Shown here: in pieces, positions 16,174-25,866 of the stretch
How the letters are laid out: each line of letters begins with the position of its first letter
Position numbering within the stretch: position 1 is the stretch's first letter
NCBI GenBank assembly: GCA_002314445.1
Contig: DCFX01000052.1
Location: 46,697-110,696, forward strand
Source: Treponema sp. UBA1793
Lineage (GTDB): Bacteria > Spirochaetota > Spirochaetia > Treponematales > Treponemataceae
Direction of reading: 5' to 3'
DNA length: 64,000 bases
Position numbers and translations under genes: made by a program
The notes under the pieces: generated by a model
What the model was told of the DNA's origin: nothing
Seen by the model: the letters and a program-made list of their open reading frames with translations, nothing else
Databases searched by the model: none

Positions 16174-17884
16174 CGTCCACTTCCATTACGGTGCTTGTAC
16201 CCGTGAACTGCGTACTGTAAATGCAGAGCCGGGCTGTCTTACCGTACAGCAGTTTTAATCTGTTCGACAAATTGCGCAGCCCGATACATTCTGCCTCTCT
16301 CGATTTCATCTGCCTGGCCGGTTCGTACAAATCCTGACAGGCCAGCTGATTCTGGATTTCTGCCAGCCGGTCAGCAGGAATACCCGCCCCGTCGTCGGTT
16401 ACAGTTATGACAAGTTTTCCGCCCGCATGTTCCGCAGTAATCTCGATGCGCACAGAATCTGCTGTCTTTGACATACCATGTATGATTGAATTTTCAACAA
16501 GAGTCGTCACACTGATCTTCGGAACCGGCAGTTCTTCAATGCCGCCTGCAACAAGAATTTCGTACGTAAGCCTGTTTTCAAAACGGGCCTTCTGCAGAAA
16601 AAGGTAATCTTTTACATGCTCAAGTTCCGTTTTCAGCGTAACGGTTTCCGGTCCCCTTATTGTGTATTTTAGCATGGATGATAAAGCCATAACCATATCG
16701 TTGATTTTCATCTGATCGTTTTCAATCGCCTCGGCAGAAAGTGTCTGAAGCGTGTTGTAAAGGAAATGAGGATTTATCTGCGACTCAAGTGCAGAAAGCT
16801 GTGCACTTTTCCAGTTCAGCTCAGCAATATAATTCTTTTCTATTAATTCGTCAATTCTGCTTATCATCGTGTTGTATTCGTCTGACAGCAGCGTAATTTC
16901 AGTGCAGCCGGAAATTGAAATCTTCGTTTTGAAATTACCCTGCCCCGTACTTCTGAGCTGTTTTGCAAGAATCGACAGCGGACGCATCAGTATTCTTATA
17001 AAAAATGTAAGAAGGATAACCGATACAATAATAAAAAGCACACCTACAGTGAACGTTATTGTGCGTGTTTCCGACAAGTACGAATCGAGCTGATTCTTTG
17101 AAATATATGTCGTAAGGTTCCATTCTTCATCACCGCTTTCCGCGCTTATTGTAAGGCAGTTGTCAGTCTCTACGGAAGATAAATTAATAATTCCGGATAC
17201 ATCCCTGTAATATATATTTCCTTTCTTATTTCTAAGAACAGTCAGCTCACCGGGCTGCCCGCTGCTCAATGTCTTGTCAAACCACGACGGGTCAACTGTA
17301 AAACGTACAAAGGCCAGAGGCCTGCCGTCTTCAATATTAATAATCGTGCGGTAATACACAAGAAGATTCCCCTTATATTCGGCAGGCACAACCGCACGGT
17401 AATACCGCGGGCGGGAAAATTCAGCATACAGAGGATCGGATGTTATATCCGCCAGCGGGCGTTCGCTGACATTGCGGTTTTCCCGTGAAATAAAATAACC
17501 TCTATTTTGATTCACCACATATATGCTGTAATCTACAAGGTCGTCACGCTGGTAATAAGCATTTCTTACAACCGACATGAGATATTCTTTCGTGCTGTAA
17601 TCGTTCCGGTTATCGCTGCTTATTATTTTCAAAAAGCGGATATCGTTCCGGGGAGTAAGTGAAAATGCATTCATTCCGGAAAAATATGCAGATACATTTT
17701 TTATCTGCAGTTCAAGGAGAGTCCGTGTACTTGCATATATCTTATTCTGCAGGTCGCGGCTTGTGCGTACCGACGTTATGGAAACGACAAGTATCAGGAT
17801 TACCGTCATAAGTGTTGTTATTACGGCTGTAAGCTGATATGCAAGCGATTTTTTCTGCATAAATATCCGTATTCGTTCCAACAT
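16166..17884 (-). CDS. Sensor histidine kinase of the YesM (LytS/His_kinase) family
   Basis: 572 residues. Two membrane helices (about 14-35 and 275-300) flank a ~240-residue extracytoplasmic Cache-like sensor. A HAMP domain follows (about 300-355), then the His_kinase domain with the phosphoacceptor in INPHFLYNTLQTLSAEA and a HATPase (VENSIIHGM, VTDDGAGIP, GLRNLSNRLKLLYG). This family usually senses carbohydrates and pairs with YesN-type regulators, as here. The promoter is unusual: TATACT ends six bases before the ATG and the intervening AAGGAC could be a partial Shine-Dalgarno. Confidence 0.95.
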   Translation of the reverse strand: MLERIRIFMQKKSLAYQLTAVITTLMTVILILVVSITSVRTSRDLQNKIYASTRTLLELQIKNVSAYFSGMNAFSLTPRNDIRFLKIISSDNRNDYSTKEYLMSVVRNAYYQRDDLVDYSIYVVNQNRGYFISRENRNVSERPLADITSDPLYAEFSRPRYYRAVVPAEYKGNLLVYYRTIINIEDGRPLAFVRFTVDPSWFDKTLSSGQPGELTVLRNKKGNIYYRDVSGIINLSSVETDNCLTISAESGDEEWNLTTYISKNQLDSYLSETRTITFTVGVLFIIVSVILLTFFIRILMRPLSILAKQLRSTGQGNFKTKISISGCTEITLLSDEYNTMISRIDELIEKNYIAELNWKSAQLSALESQINPHFLYNTLQTLSAEAIENDQMKINDMVMALSSMLKYTIRGPETVTLKTELEHVKDYLFLQKARFENRLTYEILVAGGIEELPVPKISVTTLVENSIIHGMSKTADSVRIEITAEHAGGKLVITVTDDGAGIPADRLAEIQNQLACQDLYEPARQMKSREAECIGLRNLSNRLKLLYGKTARLCIYSTQFTGTSTVMEVDDV

Positions 17885-17890
17885 GTCCTT

Positions 17891-17899
17891 AGTATATCA
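17891..17899 (-). promoter_or_regulatory. Extended -10 promoter of the YesM-like kinase
   Basis: On the reverse strand TGA-TATACT ends six bases before the ATG at 17884. Transcription should begin at or next to the start codon. No convincing -35 is visible. Confidence 0.5.
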
Positions 17900-18072
17900 T
17901 AACTGGTCATTTTTTTACCCTGAATTGTCTTTTTTTTTGCATGTTCAAATAGAAATGACGACTTATACTAAAATGACATGAGACTGAATGATTGCGGGCA
18001 GTTGTGCAGCAATCATGCATGTCCCGTATTGCAAACAAAGCGGAACTACTGCTTTGTTATAGGAGGCTGATA

Positions 18073-19311
18073 ATGAAAAAAGAGATTATGGCTGCGCTGC
18101 TTCTTACGGCAGCGGCAGGAACAATGTTTGCGGCAGGGAATAAAAAAACTGCAAAAAAACAGACAACATTGTCATTTATGCTCAACAGTCCGGAACTTAC
18201 TGAATATTACAAACAGTGCTTTGCAGAATATGAAAAGGAAACCGGCGTCAAAATCAATGCAGACATACTGCAGAATGATTACCAGACAGTTCTTAAAACA
18301 CGTATCAATTCCGGTGATATTCCCGATCTGTTCCTTACAAGTGCATACAACGACAACAAAGTTTACAAAGATTATGCATACAACCTGGACAAAGAGCCGT
18401 TCATGAAAAATGTGCAGCCTGCCATTCTTTCAAGCGTTATGCTTGACGGACATGTAACAGGCTACCCGTTCGTTGTCCAGTCTCATTCTTTCATCTATAA
18501 TAAAGCGCTTTTCAAAAAAGCCGGCATCACGAAACTGCCCGAAACGCTTGCAGAATACGATGCCGTCTGTCAGAAACTTACGGCAGCGGGAATTCAGCCG
18601 TTCAGTACAGGTTTTGCGGAATGGTGGGTTCTTCCCCAGACGACATATCCTTCTATGAGCGATGCATACAACGGCGATTACGACAGGTTGTTTAAGGACG
18701 TTGAAAGCGGCAAACTGAAATTCGGCGATCTTCCGCAGGTCGATTTTGCGCTTGACCTCATCGATCTTATTAAAAAATACGGCGGAAACAAACCGATGGA
18801 ATCCACATTCGACATTCAGGTTTCCGATTTTGCAAACGGGAAAGCTGCAATGATTCATCAGGGCTCATGGGCAGAAGCAAGCGTCCGGGCGATCAATCCG
18901 GCCATCGATATGGGGTACATAAAAGCGCCACGCAAAGACGGTAAAGGAGTCATTGCCGTTGAGTCGAACCTTACATTCCGCGTTTACAACGATTCAAAAA
19001 ACAGAGCTGCGGCACTTGATTTCCTGAACTGGCTTTCAACATCGGACTACGGCAGAAAATGGATTCCGGGAGTTGTCAAACAGATTTCACCGCTCAAAGG
19101 TGCATCAGCTCCGGACACGCAGCTCGCAAAAGAGACTGCACAAGCCCAGACAGACAAAATTACCTGCCCGTGGTGGATTTTCAAAGGCCCCGATGGAATT
19201 GAGCAGCCGTTCGGTACAGCATTCCAGAATTACGCAGCGGGAACAGCTTCCCGTGCAGATACTAAAGCGGCTCTTACGCGTCTTTTTACCGACGCATACG
19301 ATGTCGAATAA
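18073..19311 (+). CDS. ABC transporter sugar-binding protein (family 1)
   Basis: 412 residues. A signal peptide (MKKEIMAALLLTAAAGTMFA) ends in an AxA-like site, with no lipobox Cys, so it should be a periplasmic soluble protein. The mature part has typical sugar SBP features: TTLSFMLNSPELTEYYKQ, FPDLFLTS-like IPDLFLTSAY, and the closing helix GKAAMIHQGSWAEASV. AGGAGG lies before the ATG at 18073; an in-frame upstream ATG lacks one. The cognate permeases follow after a large hairpin, and a GH31 alpha-xylosidase ends the operon, so the ligand is probably an alpha-xyloside such as isoprimeverose or a xyloglucan fragment. Confidence 0.9.
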   Translation: MKKEIMAALLLTAAAGTMFAAGNKKTAKKQTTLSFMLNSPELTEYYKQCFAEYEKETGVKINADILQNDYQTVLKTRINSGDIPDLFLTSAYNDNKVYKDYAYNLDKEPFMKNVQPAILSSVMLDGHVTGYPFVVQSHSFIYNKALFKKAGITKLPETLAEYDAVCQKLTAAGIQPFSTGFAEWWVLPQTTYPSMSDAYNGDYDRLFKDVESGKLKFGDLPQVDFALDLIDLIKKYGGNKPMESTFDIQVSDFANGKAAMIHQGSWAEASVRAINPAIDMGYIKAPRKDGKGVIAVESNLTFRVYNDSKNRAAALDFLNWLSTSDYGRKWIPGVVKQISPLKGASAPDTQLAKETAQAQTDKITCPWWIFKGPDGIEQPFGTAFQNYAAGTASRADTKAALTRLFTDAYDVE

Positions 19312-19333
19312 GCGTATACATTAATAATCTATC

Positions 19334-19420
19334 AGCAGGCAGGCAGTTGAAACTGGTATACGCTGATTACATCACTGCGATGCAATCAGCGTATACCCTC
19401 CTCCTGGCTGTCTGCCTGCT
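19334..19420 (+). other. Large two-part hairpin between binding-protein and permease genes
   Basis: An outer 13-bp arm (19334-19346 with 19408-19420, one mismatch, AGCAGGCAGGCAG) encloses a perfect 14-bp inner stem (19355-19368 with 19384-19397, GGTATACGCTGATT). A short T run follows. It probably protects the binding-protein mRNA and reduces transcription into the permeases, giving the excess of binding protein usual for these importers. Confidence 0.85.
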
Positions 19421-19441
19421 TTTCCGTACCAGAGGTATTTC

Positions 19442-20341
19442 ATGATTCCAGCAACTACAAACAAGAGACGAAACATAAAGGAATTGAAAGAATTTGTCTG
19501 CTATGTTTTTCCGGCAGTACTGCTCATAACAGTTTTTGTGAGTATCCCCTTTCTCATGTGTATTTACAATTCGTTCCGTAAATGGAACGGAATTTCAAAA
19601 ACGACGAAATTCATCGGTCTGAAAAACTACCGCAAACTTTTTACGGATGACCCGACTTTTCTGCATGCGCTTGGTTTTACTTTTCTATATGCGGTATGCG
19701 TCGTTATCATTATTAATATTACAGCGCTGCTGCTCGCGGTGCTTCTTGAATCGAATATAAAGGGTAAAGGATTTTTCCGGGCGGCATTTTATATACCGAA
19801 CATCATAAGTCTTGTCGTCATAGGTTTTATATGGAAATTCATCTGTATCCGTGTCTTCGATCAGCTTGCAGTAATAACGAACGATCCGTTCTGGCAGCAA
19901 AGCTGGCTGGGAGATCCGAATCTTGCGGTTGTCACTACGATATTCGTTTCGGTATGGCAGGGACTCGGTTTCTACCTGATTATCTACATTGCAGGACTTC
20001 AGTCCGTTCCGGGTGATCTTATGGAAGCGGCGCGCATTGACGGTGCCGGCACATTCCGCAGGTTTTTCTCCGTTACGCTTCCGATGATTATGCCGTCGAT
20101 TTCGTTCTGCATGTTCTATTCCGTTGCAAATTCCATGAAAATGTTTGAATTGATATTCAGTCTCACAGGCGGAGGGCCGGGAGTTGCAACGACACCGATT
20201 GCGCTCGATATTTACAACACAGCATTTAATAATAACAATTTCGGGTACGGCAGCGCGAAAAGCGTCGTGCTCTTTATCATCGTGTGCACTATATCAGTCA
20301 TACAGGTGAGATTCTTTAAAAGCAGGGAGATTGAGGCATGA
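19442..20341 (+). CDS. ABC sugar permease, MalF/UgpA type
   Basis: 299 residues with six membrane helices. The cytoplasmic EAA loop is at about 195-215 (LMEAARIDGAGTFRRFFSVTLPM), which docks the ATPase. AGAGG precedes the ATG. It overlaps the second permease by four bases (ATGA). No ATPase gene is in the operon, so a shared MsmX/UgpC-like ATPase from elsewhere must energise it. Confidence 0.93.
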   Translation: MIPATTNKRRNIKELKEFVCYVFPAVLLITVFVSIPFLMCIYNSFRKWNGISKTTKFIGLKNYRKLFTDDPTFLHALGFTFLYAVCVVIIINITALLLAVLLESNIKGKGFFRAAFYIPNIISLVVIGFIWKFICIRVFDQLAVITNDPFWQQSWLGDPNLAVVTTIFVSVWQGLGFYLIIYIAGLQSVPGDLMEAARIDGAGTFRRFFSVTLPMIMPSISFCMFYSVANSMKMFELIFSLTGGGPGVATTPIALDIYNTAFNNNNFGYGSAKSVVLFIIVCTISVIQVRFFKSREIEA

Positions 20342-21174
20342 CACTCAAACAGGAAAAACAGATACCGACAGTTATCTTTGTGCTGATGCTTTTTATCGTT
20401 TTTTTATATATGCTGCCGCTCGTCATAATGATTCTGAACTCAGTAAAAAATTATGACGAAATCATGAAAAATGTTCTCGCGCTGCCTGAACATCTCTCCT
20501 TTAAAAACTTTGCAGTAGTCTTCAAGGACATGAACTACCCGCTCACATTTTTCAACACGTTTGTAGTCACCCTGACAGGAACCGTCGGAATCGTCATATT
20601 CGGCTCAATGGCAGGCTACAAAATGGCCCGTGTCAAAACGCGCTACAGTCAGCTCTCGTTTCTCTACTGCATAACGCCGATGATGGTACCGTTCCAGTCG
20701 TTCATGATTACGCTTGTCGTTATTGCAAAAAAATTTCACCTTACAAACAACGTTCCCGGTCTTGGCATCATCTACTGGGGGCTCGGTATTCCGATGGCTC
20801 TCTTCCTCTATCAGGGATTCGCGAAGACCATTCCATATGAACTTGAGGAATCAGCCATTATGGAAGGCTGCAGTCAGCCGCGCCTTTTTCTGCAGATTAT
20901 ATTTCCCCTGCTCAAATCCGTAACGGCTTCCGTTATCGTTGTAAACGCAATGTGGATATGGAACGACTTCCTGCTTCCGCTGCTTGTTGTCGGGGGAAGC
21001 AAGGAAAAAAAGACGCTGCAGCTTGCTGCATACTCTTTCATGGGACAATACAAGTCGGAGTGGCAGAATATTATGGCCGCCGCCATTCTGATCATCATAC
21101 CGGCGCTCATCATATACCTGATATTCCAGAAAAATATTATTAAGGGTCTTGTTGCCGGTGCGGTAAAAGGCTGA
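20338..21174 (+). CDS. ABC sugar permease, MalG/UgpE type
   Basis: 278 residues, six membrane helices and an EAA loop at about 165-190 (ELEESAIMEGCSQPRLFLQIIFPL). The conserved C-terminal GLVAGAVKG ends the protein, as in MalG-like partners. It forms a heterodimer with the permease encoded immediately upstream, whose stop it overlaps. Confidence 0.93.
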   Translation: MTLKQEKQIPTVIFVLMLFIVFLYMLPLVIMILNSVKNYDEIMKNVLALPEHLSFKNFAVVFKDMNYPLTFFNTFVVTLTGTVGIVIFGSMAGYKMARVKTRYSQLSFLYCITPMMVPFQSFMITLVVIAKKFHLTNNVPGLGIIYWGLGIPMALFLYQGFAKTIPYELEESAIMEGCSQPRLFLQIIFPLLKSVTASVIVVNAMWIWNDFLLPLLVVGGSKEKKTLQLAAYSFMGQYKSEWQNIMAAAILIIIPALIIYLIFQKNIIKGLVAGAVKG

Positions 21175-21195
21175 TATTCTGTTATTGGAGCTGTT

Positions 21196-23553
21196 ATGAA
21201 ATTTACAAACGGATTCTGGCTTACACGCAAAGAATACGACGCAAACTATGTGCGTGAAATATACAAATGGGATGCAGAGTCATCGTCTCTGACATTGTCC
21301 GCTCCGTTTAAAAAAATTGAAGGACGGGGTGATACGCTTAATATCGGTATGATGACCATTTTATGTTCTAGTCCTGCGGAAAACGTGCTCCGTATCAGGC
21401 TTACAGGTCATGCAGGTCAGCTTAAAAAAGGACCGCTGTTCGACATTCCCCGTACGGATTATGAAGGGACGAACGTATCATCCGGTACCGAAAGCGCTTC
21501 AATCACGAGCGGCAGACTTACGCTTACGGTCAAAAAAGGTTCACCGGAACTCACCTTCACGGCTGACGGTAAACCGCTTACAAAAACAGGAGCACGCGGT
21601 ATTTCCCGAATGCAGCATTCGGACGGACGTATCTACACAGTCACCGAACTTGCGCTTGACACAGGTGAACTTGTCTACGGATACGGCGAGCGTTTTACGC
21701 CGTATGTCAAGAACGGGCAGGTTGTCGACACATGGAATGAGGACGGAGGAACTGCAAGCGAAATCGCTTACAAAAGCATTCCGTTTTATATGACGAACAG
21801 ACAATACGGCGTATTCGTCAATCATCCCGGAAAAGTCAGCTTTGAAGCAGGAAGCGAAAAGGTTGAAGACGTGCAGTTCTCCGTAGAAGACGAATCTCTC
21901 GAATATTGCCTCATCTACGGTGACACGCAGAAAGATGTCCTTGCCCGCTACACCGCCCTCACCGGACGCGTACCGCTGCTTCCGAAATGGAGTTTCGGCC
22001 TCTGGCTTACAACATCGTTCACTACAAACTACGACGAGAAAACAGTCTGCTCATTTGTCGACGGGATGGCCTCGCGGAATATTCCGCTGCGCGTATTCCA
22101 TTTCGACTGCTTCTGGATGAAGGAGTTTGAATGGTGTAATTTTGAATGGGATAAAGACATGTTCCCTGATCCCTCAGGCATGCTCAGCCGGCTGCATACG
22201 AAGGGGCTCAAAATCTGCGTCTGGATAAACTCGTATATTGCGCAGAAATCACCCCTTTTTGCGGAGGGTGCGGAAAAAGGCTATCTGCTTAAAAATGCAG
22301 GCGGCACCGTGTGGCAGTGGGATATGTGGCAGGCAGGAATGGGACTTGTCGATTTCACGAATCCGCAGGCGTACGCATGGTATCAGCAGAAATTAAAGCG
22401 GCTGCTCGATATGGGTGTCGACTGCTTTAAAACGGATTTCGGCGAACGTATCCCCTGCTCCGACGACGGATACAATGTCGCGTGGTACGATGGTTCCGAT
22501 GCTGAGAAAATGCACAATTACTATACGTACCTCTATAACAAATGCGTGTTTGAACTGCTCGAAAAAGAAAAAGGACGTGGAGAGGCAGTGCTTTTTGCCC
22601 GCAGCGCAACTGCAGGCGGACAGAAATTCCCGGTGCACTGGGGAGGAGACAGCACGAGCCGCTTTGTTTCAATGGCGGAAAGCCTCCGGGCAGGTCTTTC
22701 ACTCATGGATAGCGGTTTTGCATTCTGGAGTCACGACATCGGAGGTTTTGAAGAAACAGGTTCAGCTGATCTGTACAAGCGGTGGGTCGCGTTCGGACTA
22801 TTTTCCTCGCACAGCCGTCTGCACGGCTCATCGTCGTACCGCGTTCCGTGGGCATACGACGATGAAGCATGCGATGTACTCCGTTTCTTCGTCAGGCAGA
22901 AATGCCGCCTCATGCCGTACATTTACAATGCGGCCGTAAACGCATCTCTTACCGGTACTCCTGTCATGCGTCCGATGCATCTCGAATTCCCAGGAGACCA
23001 GAACTGTGCGTACCTTGACAGGCAGTACATGTTCGGACCGGACATTCTCGTTGCGCCGGTATTTACTCCGGCTCCTGACGACACTCCCGGCTCATCTGTC
23101 ATGCAGGCGTGCTATCTCCCTGACGGGAACTGGGTACATTTTATCTCCGGTAAAAAAGTACAGGGCGGAAGGTGGTTTTCCGACACATACGATTACTTCA
23201 GCCTGCCGGTGTTCGTACGGGAAGGGACTATAATCCCGACAGGCAGAGAGGAAGAAAGACCTGACTATGATTACTCTGATCACATTGTCTGGCAGGTATT
23301 TCCGGGAGTTCAAAGAAAGACATACGGGGGAAGCGTCATTGATGAAAAAGGAAAGGTTGTTATTTCGCTTTCCGCAGAAGAAAATAGTCCGGGTGACATT
23401 TCCTTCAGCCGGACGGGAAAGGCGTCCGATATAACAATTACCATCAAAAATTTCCGTGTGTCACGCAGCGGCGGCTGTACGTTCACCCTGTCAGGAAATG
23501 ATACGGTATTAATTCCGACTGCACAGACATTTACAGTAACGGGCACGTACTAA
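21196..23553 (+). CDS. yicI: GH31 alpha-xylosidase (YicI-like)
   Basis: 785 residues, close to the ~770 of E. coli YicI. It carries the N-terminal beta-sandwich (GYGERFTPYVKNGQ), a (beta/alpha)8 barrel with the nucleophile Asp in FKTDFGERIP (the KTDFGE form marks alpha-xylosidases in GH31), and the acid/base Asp in HWGGDSTSRF followed by SMAESLRAGLSL. PMHLEFPGD and the C-terminal sandwich complete it. No signal peptide, so it acts in the cytoplasm on imported alpha-xylosides, releasing xylose. Gene order importer then xylosidase supports xyloglucan-oligosaccharide use. Confidence 0.92.
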   Translation: MKFTNGFWLTRKEYDANYVREIYKWDAESSSLTLSAPFKKIEGRGDTLNIGMMTILCSSPAENVLRIRLTGHAGQLKKGPLFDIPRTDYEGTNVSSGTESASITSGRLTLTVKKGSPELTFTADGKPLTKTGARGISRMQHSDGRIYTVTELALDTGELVYGYGERFTPYVKNGQVVDTWNEDGGTASEIAYKSIPFYMTNRQYGVFVNHPGKVSFEAGSEKVEDVQFSVEDESLEYCLIYGDTQKDVLARYTALTGRVPLLPKWSFGLWLTTSFTTNYDEKTVCSFVDGMASRNIPLRVFHFDCFWMKEFEWCNFEWDKDMFPDPSGMLSRLHTKGLKICVWINSYIAQKSPLFAEGAEKGYLLKNAGGTVWQWDMWQAGMGLVDFTNPQAYAWYQQKLKRLLDMGVDCFKTDFGERIPCSDDGYNVAWYDGSDAEKMHNYYTYLYNKCVFELLEKEKGRGEAVLFARSATAGGQKFPVHWGGDSTSRFVSMAESLRAGLSLMDSGFAFWSHDIGGFEETGSADLYKRWVAFGLFSSHSRLHGSSSYRVPWAYDDEACDVLRFFVRQKCRLMPYIYNAAVNASLTGTPVMRPMHLEFPGDQNCAYLDRQYMFGPDILVAPVFTPAPDDTPGSSVMQACYLPDGNWVHFISGKKVQGGRWFSDTYDYFSLPVFVREGTIIPTGREEERPDYDYSDHIVWQVFPGVQRKTYGGSVIDEKGKVVISLSAEENSPGDISFSRTGKASDITITIKNFRVSRSGGCTFTLSGNDTVLIPTAQTFTVTGTY

Positions 23554-23600
23554 TCAAGGCCTTTGTATCCAATGTATCTGTACTTTCCGGTTGAGTAAGG

Positions 23601-23654
23601 AAAATATGTCACAATCCGGCATGCAAAATCTTATACCGGATTGTGACATATTTT
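23601..23654. terminator. 19-bp perfect inverted repeat after the GH31 gene
   Basis: Bases 23601-23619 are the exact reverse complement of 23636-23654, with a 16-base loop. The stem ends in AAAA/TTTT, so the RNA hairpin would end in a U-run on either strand. It most likely ends the GH31 operon. It also lies just upstream of the sensor-kinase promoter, so an operator role is possible. Confidence 0.7.
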
Positions 23655-23677
23655 ATATCCTCTTATTTCCGATATTC

Positions 23678-23686
23678 TGTTATACT
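23678..23686 (+). promoter_or_regulatory. Extended -10 promoter of the LacI-like sensor kinase
   Basis: TGT followed by TATACT (23681-23686), six bases before the ATG at 23693. No Shine-Dalgarno is visible, so the mRNA is probably leaderless. Confidence 0.55.
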
Positions 23687-23692
23687 GGTTTC

Positions 23693-25819
23693 ATGCGTAT
23701 GCGAATTGCAGTATATGTCAATAACCTCGACGAAAGTTATCAACTCCTCTTCTATAATGCTGTCCGTGCCCGGGCAAAAGAACTTAACATGGACATACTC
23801 TGTATCCAGCAGGAAACGTTCTCCGGCGAAAATGAAAGACAGGATCCGTTTCCTTCCCGTCATTTTATCACGGTAGACGGCAGCATAATCCTTTCAACAG
23901 TAGTCATCAACAGTCCGGTTGAAAATCTCACTGACCAGCTCAAAACTATATTCGGTTCCATGCCTATAGTTTCGGCCAGTTCGGAAATTCCTTCCATTCC
24001 ATCGGTTATCATAAAAACAAAATCATCGATGGAGCATCTTATGGATCATTTACTCTCAGTCCATCACTACCACAAATTCCTTTATATAGGAGGACCTGAA
24101 CAGCACCGCGATAACATAATCAGGGAAAACATCTTCTGCCAATTGCTCAATGATGCGCAAAAAAATGATAAAACAATTTCATGGGACATAACCCATGCGT
24201 TGTTTAATGAATACAGCGGTATGACAGCTGTACAGGAATACATAAAACAGCATCCTGATACTCCTCCGGACGCAATTGTATGTGCAAACGATACGACGGC
24301 AATAGGTGTACTTAAAATTATTAATATGCAGGAAGACAGCCGCTGGAGAAAATGCGCTGTTACTGGTTTTGACGATATAGAAAAGAGACGTACCGATGTT
24401 ACTGGGCTCACAACGGTGCGGCAGCCTATTGATATGATGGGCAGTCTTTCCGTAGAGATGCTTCATAAAATACTGACAGGGCAAAAAACACCCTCCGTAT
24501 TACGTATTGATTCGACACTTGTTATACGTAACTCATGCGGATGCCAGAAAACAGCGCTGCATAATATAACCAGTTCTGACATGAGTAATACAGAAGCGGT
24601 AAACAATTATATAGCACACATGCAGTATGAACACCTGAAATCAAACCTTGCACAACAGCATGTCAGCTTTTTCGGCCAGGAAGTGAACCTTGCATCGGAT
24701 ATTTCCGGCGTTATCGCATCTCTGAGGAATTTCCTCGGCAATGTAAATATAAACTTATTTTATTTCTGTTTATTTAAACCAATTATTGCTGCCATACCGG
24801 AAGAAAGCATGCTCGTTTACAAGAAGGAAGGAAACACTGAGAAAAATTTTGAACCTTATAAAAAAATTTTTCTTAAATCTTTTTTTGATTCCGAACTATT
24901 TAAATGCGGCAGTTCATCGTCTCACAGAATCATTCATTATCTGTCATCGGGAACGGAACGTCTCGGATTTGTTGCTTATGATGCAGACGAAACAAATTAT
25001 CCGCAGATGTGCAGCTGCGCAATATTCCTCGCGGCTGCAGTAAAAAGAATATATACGCTTGCGGAAGAAAAAGACCACAGCAGGCTGCTTGAAATAGAAG
25101 TTAAACACCGCACACAGAATCTTGTCGATGCAAATAAAAAGCTGCAGACGGAATCAAGAAAGAGGATAAAAGTAGAAGCGGAAGTATTGAAAATAAGTGA
25201 ACAGGAACGCCGAAGATTCAGCATGGACATGCACGATGATATCTGCCAGAGGCTTGCAGGAATTTCCATGATGTGCAGAGGCATGGCCATGCAGAATCCG
25301 CAGCTGAAGGATTTGTCGGAGCTTATCGACGAAACGCTCGTCAGAACCCGTCAGTATGTCCACAACTCATTTCCCGTCGAACTGGAATCACTCGGAATGA
25401 AACAGGGAATTGAACAGTTATGCTGCACGACAGAACGGCAGGGCTGCGGTACTCTGAAAGTTCCTTTCACGTGGAATGTCAAAGGCGATATAAAACTCGG
25501 GCACTCCGCAAAAATCAACGTCTATCGTATTATACAGGAAGCGATTCACAATGCTGTAAAACACGCTCATGCATCCGAAATAGCTGTTACCGTTTCACAA
25601 ACGGAAAATGCTCTCGATATATCAATCAAAGATAACGGAACAGGAAACACAGCCATAACAAGCAATGGTAAGAAAATGTCTTCCAGAAAACACGCGAACT
25701 ACTCGATCGGCATCGGACTTAATTCCATGAAATACCGGGCAGACCAGATGGGCGGAACATGTCACATAGCGTCATCAGAAAAATCGGGAACCTGCGTGCA
25801 GCTGCACATACCCCTTTAA
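23693..25819 (+). CDS. Soluble histidine kinase with LacI-type sugar-binding sensor domain
   Basis: 708 residues with no signal peptide or membrane helix. Residues 1-270 are a LacI/PBP1-type ligand-binding fold without the DNA-binding headpiece (start MRIAVYVNNLDESYQLLF; later PDAIVCANDTTAIGVLK and VTGFDD). A middle region (about 290-460) has an RNSCGC-like motif and a GAF-like part. A coiled segment leads to a HisKA_3 domain with the phospho-His in FSMDMHDDICQRLAG, then HATPase (IQEAIHNAVKHAH, IKDNGTG, SIGIGLNSMKYRA). It should sense an intracellular sugar and phosphorylate a NarL-type regulator, plausibly the one at 32978-33610. The frame continues upstream to 23591, but that stretch overlaps the hairpin and promoter. 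Confidence 0.9.
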   Translation: MRMRIAVYVNNLDESYQLLFYNAVRARAKELNMDILCIQQETFSGENERQDPFPSRHFITVDGSIILSTVVINSPVENLTDQLKTIFGSMPIVSASSEIPSIPSVIIKTKSSMEHLMDHLLSVHHYHKFLYIGGPEQHRDNIIRENIFCQLLNDAQKNDKTISWDITHALFNEYSGMTAVQEYIKQHPDTPPDAIVCANDTTAIGVLKIINMQEDSRWRKCAVTGFDDIEKRRTDVTGLTTVRQPIDMMGSLSVEMLHKILTGQKTPSVLRIDSTLVIRNSCGCQKTALHNITSSDMSNTEAVNNYIAHMQYEHLKSNLAQQHVSFFGQEVNLASDISGVIASLRNFLGNVNINLFYFCLFKPIIAAIPEESMLVYKKEGNTEKNFEPYKKIFLKSFFDSELFKCGSSSSHRIIHYLSSGTERLGFVAYDADETNYPQMCSCAIFLAAAVKRIYTLAEEKDHSRLLEIEVKHRTQNLVDANKKLQTESRKRIKVEAEVLKISEQERRRFSMDMHDDICQRLAGISMMCRGMAMQNPQLKDLSELIDETLVRTRQYVHNSFPVELESLGMKQGIEQLCCTTERQGCGTLKVPFTWNVKGDIKLGHSAKINVYRIIQEAIHNAVKHAHASEIAVTVSQTENALDISIKDNGTGNTAITSNGKKMSSRKHANYSIGIGLNSMKYRADQMGGTCHIASSEKSGTCVQLHIPL

Positions 25820-25866
25820 AAAACATATTATACATACTACAGGCAATTCCCTCCGTATAGAAAAAG

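Noticed and set aside
23591..23692. N-terminal extension of the LacI-like kinase
   Set aside because: The extra residues are translated from the 19-bp hairpin and the promoter, so the start at 23693 is preferred.
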